From: Taibaiella sp041660405
Lineage (GTDB): Bacteria > Bacteroidota > Bacteroidia > Chitinophagales > Chitinophagaceae
DNA length: 64,000 nucleotides
Reading direction: 5' to 3'
Assembly (NCBI GenBank): GCA_041660405.1
Contig: JBAZWL010000024.1
Coordinates: 7,120 to 71,119, forward strand
Shown here: positions 60,416 through 64,000 of the stretch, piece by piece
How the letters are laid out: each line of letters begins with the position of its first letter
Numbering within the stretch: position 1 is the stretch's first letter
Notes under the pieces: generated by a model
Database searches by the model: none
The model's input: the letters and a program-made list of their open reading frames with translations, nothing else
Told to the model about the DNA's origin: nothing
Made by a program: the position numbers and the translations under genes

Positions 60416-60994
60416 ATGGAATCTAGCCCTTTTAAAGATCTGCCGCAGGGTACTTTATTTTATGTACTAATAGTTGCCGGCATAATAGGTGCAATTTTTT
60501 TATTTGTCTTCATTCTCTATCTTAAAAATTTGCAGGACCTTCTGAAAAATGTACGCGAGCCCAATCGTAAAATGGCTCCGGCAATGGTTTGGCTATTACT
60601 TGTCAATCTCCTGTCCCTTTTTCTGGCTATACCAGAACTAACGGGTAATACGCTTCCTGCCTGGGGCACTACAGCAATTACAATAGCAGAATACGCAGTA
60701 ATGGTCTTCGCATTGGTGTTTACTTTCTATATGGTCAATAAAATATCAGAATCAGTAGCAGCTGAACTTGCAAGTCGTAATATGTCTGCCGAAGGTAAGC
60801 CGACCTATGGCATAGGAATGTTTATGTGTGCCTGCAATACGCTGGCTTTAGTGGCGGGTTTGCCCTATCTGTCAGGCATTGGTACAGTGGCCTCCATAGC
60901 TGGTTTTGTGGCCTGGATTATGTATTGGGTTAAAACGAATGAATACAAAATTAAACTGCAGTCATTACCTGCAAATGACCAATTCGATTTTTAA
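60416..60994 (+). CDS. Four-span membrane protein, paralogue B
   Basis: 192 residues, about 30-35 % identical by eye to the preceding protein in the same blocks (YLKNLQDLLKNVREPNRKM, PAMVWLLLVNLL, SVAAELASRNM, MYWVKTNEYKIKLQSLP). Four hydrophobic spans. The two genes look like a tandem duplication with a 105-bp gap. No function known. The stop overlaps the convergent permease gene by 4 bp. Confidence 0.75.
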   Translation: MESSPFKDLPQGTLFYVLIVAGIIGAIFLFVFILYLKNLQDLLKNVREPNRKMAPAMVWLLLVNLLSLFLAIPELTGNTLPAWGTTAITIAEYAVMVFALVFTFYMVNKISESVAAELASRNMSAEGKPTYGIGMFMCACNTLALVAGLPYLSGIGTVASIAGFVAWIMYWVKTNEYKIKLQSLPANDQFDF

Positions 60995-62319
60995 TTAATA
61001 GCCTTAAACGGCCATTCTTTATTCATCCTGGCTTTAATCATATAAACCACAGTCCCCAGGGCAATTACCGTAAGCCCCGACAGCATCATAACTGTTCCGG
61101 TGGCAACAAACAATGCAGCCCACATTAAAATAGCAAGTATGGCCGGTATAGGAAAGAAGGGCATTTTATAAGGGAACTCCGAAGCACTTCTTTGCCTTCT
61201 TAATAAAATAAGTCCAATAGCCTGGCTGATGAACTGGATTAAAATGCGCATTGCCAATATAGCGCTGATCACCTCTTTAAGCTTAAAGAGCATACTAAAA
61301 ATAAAAGCAACGCCTCCTAGCACCAATAGTGAAATATAGGGAAACCCTTTTGTAGGATGCAGGCGTGCAAATACTTTGAAGAATGCACCATCACTGGCTG
61401 CTGCATAAGGAATACGGCTGTAACCTAGCGTAGCCGAAAATACAGAAGCGAAAGCAACCCATAATATCAGTATGGTAATGATCTGCGCAGCAGTATTACC
61501 CATAAGTTCTTTCATAAATACGCTCAGTACAAATTCATTGTCTATAATGCGCTGCCAGGGTATTACGCTTGCCACACTAATGTTCATCATCAGGTACAGA
61601 AAAGCAATTCCGGCTATGGAAAGAAACATACTTCTCGGAATATTGCGGGATGGATTCACGATCTCACCACCCAGATGGCATACATTATAATAGCCAAGGT
61701 AGCTATAAACCGTTTTAACAGAAGAGAAGCCAATAGCGGCTATAAAGGCATAATTTACAGTAAGCCCATCATTAATATGGCGTATAGGTGAAAGGAAATT
61801 ACCATGGGCTATACCACCACCAATGATCCAGAACAATGTGATCAATACTCCGCCCCAAAGCAATACACTTATCTTTCCGATGGCTTCAATTTTCCGGTAA
61901 AGCAGGATGATAATTAATATTACCACACTGCCGCTCACGATTTTTGATGTGATAGGGGTAAGTGGAACCAGGTAAGAGAAGTAAGCTGCAAAACCAATTG
62001 CCGCCGAAGCAATAACCAGCGGCGCTTGTATCATGGTTTGCCATACAAAAAGGAAGCTCATATATCTGCCCGCGCCATCTTTCCCATAGGCTTCCTTAAG
62101 AAAGTTGTATGATCCGCCCGCTTTGGGAAAAGCAGCTCCAAGTTCACTCCATACCATAGCATCTACAAAAGAAAGAATGGCGCCAGCTACCCAGGCATAC
62201 AGAAAATAAGGTCCGTTCATCATACCGATCACCATGGGTAAGGTTATAAATGGTCCTATACCTACCATGTCAATCATATTGATAGCAGTTGCCTGCCGTA
62301 ATCCTAGTCTTCTTTCCAT
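60991..62319 (-). CDS. APC superfamily amino acid permease
   Basis: 442 residues with about 12 hydrophobic spans. TM1 has the APC unwound motif VGIGPFITLPMVIG; later GGEIVNPSRNIPRSMFLSI and LGYSRIPYAAASDGAFFKVFARLHPTKGFPY are the loop motifs of the family. Na- or H-coupled uptake of an amino acid or polyamine in the inner membrane. Convergent with paralogue B. The start lies 94 bp from the response regulator stop. Confidence 0.92.
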   Translation of the reverse strand: MERRLGLRQATAINMIDMVGIGPFITLPMVIGMMNGPYFLYAWVAGAILSFVDAMVWSELGAAFPKAGGSYNFLKEAYGKDGAGRYMSFLFVWQTMIQAPLVIASAAIGFAAYFSYLVPLTPITSKIVSGSVVILIIILLYRKIEAIGKISVLLWGGVLITLFWIIGGGIAHGNFLSPIRHINDGLTVNYAFIAAIGFSSVKTVYSYLGYYNVCHLGGEIVNPSRNIPRSMFLSIAGIAFLYLMMNISVASVIPWQRIIDNEFVLSVFMKELMGNTAAQIITILILWVAFASVFSATLGYSRIPYAAASDGAFFKVFARLHPTKGFPYISLLVLGGVAFIFSMLFKLKEVISAILAMRILIQFISQAIGLILLRRQRSASEFPYKMPFFPIPAILAILMWAALFVATGTVMMLSGLTVIALGTVVYMIKARMNKEWPFKAIN

Positions 62320-62413
62320 ATATGCAGTAGCAATAATTTTTTCCTTGCGTAAAAACGAGGCCTTAAAGATTGGCTTTAGTTTTTACTTATGCAATTGAAA
62401 ATTTTTATAGGCC

Positions 62414-62791
62414 TTATGCAGGAAAACTCCGGCTGAGCAGACCTTCAATTTTTTCAAGAAGGTCTGTCATGTGGAAGGGTTTTGCGAGGAAATCATCGGC
62501 TCCCGCTTCGCGTGCGGATTGCTCTATGCCCCAGCTGGCAGAAAAGAGAATTACAGGGATATCCTTTGTTGTTGTATTTTGCTTTAGCTGTCGGCATATC
62601 TCTCTTCCATCAGTGCCATTGATCCATATATCCAACAGAAACAAATCCGGAAGTTTGGGGTTGGAGAGGACTAATTCGGCAGTATTGCTATGGGTAACCG
62701 TATATCCGGCAAATTCCAGCATACTGCCTACCACATCCAATATGCTCATATCGTCATCGGCAACCATTATATTTTTAGGTGTATCCATCAC
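62414..62791 (-). CDS. Single-domain response regulator
   Basis: 125 residues, receiver domain only. Acidic pocket ADDD (11-14), phospho-acceptor Asp54 in FLLDIWING, Ser in ILFSASWG and Lys in DFLAKPFHMTDL. Without an output domain it must act by protein contact or phosphorelay. No kinase is adjacent. Starts MMDTPKN (Met2 also possible). Confidence 0.92.
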   Translation of the reverse strand: MMDTPKNIMVADDDMSILDVVGSMLEFAGYTVTHSNTAELVLSNPKLPDLFLLDIWINGTDGREICRQLKQNTTTKDIPVILFSASWGIEQSAREAGADDFLAKPFHMTDLLEKIEGLLSRSFPA

Positions 62792-62997
62792 AACACATTA
62801 CAAATAAGCGTTCCTTATTGTTGGATTTCTTTGATTCTGTAAAATAGTTTACCTCAAAATGTTAGGCGTTCGCCGCAATGTTTTTGCTATGCCGGTAAAT
62901 GTTTGTCCATTTGTATCAGAATATTAACATGATTGTAGCATCCAGTTAATTTAAAGTAAAAAGAGGGAGAACATTTTCTACGGGTTAATTATTGTAG

Positions 62998-63066
62998 TAC
63001 ATTTGTGTTTTCATGGTGATAGGGTTTATAGGGGCTGGCTCATTCTTGGGTCGGCTTTCCTTTTTC
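62998..63066 (+). ncRNA. Putative small RNA, cassette copy 1
   Basis: A -7 box TACATTTG (62998-63005) is followed by TGTTTTCATGGTGATAGG, a short A/T spacer, and a hairpin: GGCTGGCTC (63033-63041), loop ATTCTT, GGGTCGGCT (63048-63056), then TTCCTTTTT. This is the layout of a short promoter-to-terminator transcript of about 55 nt. No coding frame on the plus strand. The same layout recurs at 63213. Function and family unknown. Confidence 0.5.
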
Positions 63067-63212
63067 TACAAACTACCGATATTATCTCGACCATTAGTTC
63101 CCCGACTATTTATTTCCCTCCAATACCTCTTAATGAAAGTAAATTTGAGTTGCTATAAAAAATATTTTTAGCACTATAAGCATCATTAGGCGCAAATATG
63201 AAATTCGTTTTG

Positions 63213-63280
63213 TAGATTTGCTTTTTTCATGGTGATAGGATTTAATAGCCGGCTCATTCTTGGGCTGGCTTATTTTTTTG
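63213..63280 (+). ncRNA. Putative small RNA, cassette copy 2
   Basis: TAGATTTG (63213-63220), then CTTTTTTCATGGTGATAGG, and hairpin AGCCGGCTC (63247-63255), loop ATTCTT, GGGCTGGCT (63262-63270), TATTTTTTT. The stem differs from copy 1 at three pairs, and each change keeps pairing (C-G/U-G, G-U/G-C, G-C/G-U). The sequence between the copies (63067-63212) is unrelated AT-rich DNA. The remainder of the gap 62792-62997 shows nothing. Confidence 0.52.
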
Positions 63281-63323
63281 TCCAGACTGAACTTCAATAT
63301 TTTAGGATAGCTTTTTAAAAGCA

Positions 63324-63357
63324 AAAATCTTACAGGAACCACCCTGTAAGATTTTTT
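63324..63357 (-). terminator. Terminator of the right-edge surface protein gene
   Basis: AAAAATCTTACAGG paired with CCTGTAAGATTTTT, loop AACCAC, about 65 bp past the stop on the minus strand. Confidence 0.83.
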
Positions 63358-63421
63358 AATTTGAACCAATCTAATATAACTATGCAAAAAAGGATAGTCT
63401 GAATTTGATTACTGAACTTTA

Positions 63422-64000
63422 TTAAAGATCAGTAATAGTGTACACTACAGTACCAGTGAATGTACCTACTGCAAGACTTGCTACGTTAGCATAGTTTGCC
63501 AGTGTGTAAGTAACATCATATTGCGTACCGGAAGTACCTGCTGTACCGTTACCTGCACTGGCAGGAGTAGCAATAAGGCTGGTATTGGTATTGATCAGGT
63601 TTTGACCGGTAGTCTGGAAAGTAGCACTTGGCGCTGTAGAACCTGAAATGATCTGGCGTGGGTTGGAAACAGCAAGGTATATTTTATCTACAGGGATGGC
63701 AGTGATGCCGCTTACACCTGCAGTGGTATTGTTCAAAGTAGTAGCATTACCTGCCAAAGCAACATTGATTTTATAAGCACCGTTGGACACTACATCCAAA
63801 GTACTGAACTCGTTACCTGCTACACCGGTAGTACCTGCAGCGTCTGTAAATTTCTGGGTGTTGTTCAGGTTAATATTAACAGTTGAACCTGCGGAAACGG
63901 TGATAGATTTTACATTGGCCACAACTACATTAAGGGTAGCATTTGCAGAAGAAGAGTTAGTAGTTTGTGCAGTAGCAGCAACAGAACCTAAAGCGATGAT
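63422..64000 (-). CDS. Secreted Ser/Thr/Asn-rich surface protein (cut by window edge)
   Basis: The minus-strand frame is open from base 64000 to TAA at 63422, so the first residues lie outside. The visible part begins with the end of a signal peptide (IIALGSVAATAQ) followed by TTNSSSANATLNVVV and about 165 residues of Thr/Asn/Ala/Gly-rich beta sequence (TVSAGSTVNINLNNTQKF, ALAGNATTLNNTTAGVSG), ending VGTFTGTVVYTITDL. No cysteines. Likely a surface or fimbria-like protein. A GTG at 63922 is not the true start because the leader lies upstream of it. Confidence 0.7.
   Translation of the reverse strand: MIALGSVAATAQTTNSSSANATLNVVVANVKSITVSAGSTVNINLNNTQKFTDAAGTTGVAGNEFSTLDVVSNGAYKINVALAGNATTLNNTTAGVSGITAIPVDKIYLAVSNPRQIISGSTAPSATFQTTGQNLINTNTSLIATPASAGNGTAGTSGTQYDVTYTLANYANVASLAVGTFTGTVVYTITDL

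Overview
The window looks like a chromosomal segment of a Bacteroidota bacterium, most likely of the Chitinophagaceae (family-level placement is inference). The evidence is: T9SS C-terminal sorting domains of both types (17872-19626 and 52335-54878), LytS/LytTR signalling, a fused MurF-alanine racemase, a short RpoD-type primary sigma factor, and many -7 boxes of the Bacteroidota form TAnnTTTG close to start codons. Genes are mostly single or in short operons. Many convergent ends are closed by long, nearly perfect inverted repeats.

Layout. 0-5.5 kb is accessory in character: a cut-off AAA ATPase followed by a PD-(D/E)XK-like protein (candidate two-gene defence module), a degenerate 22-bp repeat array, palindromic repeats, a methyltransferase, a GNAT gene broken by an in-frame stop, and a membrane LytTR regulator. 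5.6-17.8 kb is mostly housekeeping: S41 peptidase, tRNA-Pro(GGG), GT2-DUF2062 fusion, fasciclin protein, L-serine dehydratase, a four-gene minus-strand operon (thioesterase, GT2, PagL-like lipid A deacylase, rRNA m5C methyltransferase) divergent from oxyR, and a DEAD-box helicase. 17.9-19.9 kb holds a secreted beta-propeller-like protein behind a cobalamin riboswitch. 20-28.2 kb holds a universal stress protein, a MarR regulator, a MacAB-TolC type efflux operon with an extra 29-residue membrane peptide, and a divergent LytS/LytTR two-component pair.

28.3-44.1 kb carries htpG, a nucleoid-associated protein, galE, an SPFH lipoprotein with a small membrane partner, ahcY with a divergent Lrp regulator, and an unusual concentration of small stress or detoxification-type proteins (four DinB/YfiT, two VOC, two GNAT, a GyrI-like and an NTF2-like protein). 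44.2-64 kb carries rpoD, a glutaryl-CoA dehydrogenase-like enzyme, a 21-bp tandem repeat array, exopolysaccharide initiation genes, guaD, a PQQ-type propeller lipoprotein, a large PKD/T9SS type B protein, murF-alr, purM, an MBL hydrolase, a pair of paralogous membrane proteins, an APC permease and a response regulator. Next comes a duplicated promoter-hairpin cassette that looks like two tandem small RNAs, and finally a secreted protein cut by the right edge.

The best leads are the duplicated small-RNA-like cassette (62998-63280), the B12 riboswitch driving a T9SS-exported propeller with no BtuB beside it, the ATPase/nuclease-like pair at the left edge, and the two intergenic arrays with periods of about two DNA helical turns.
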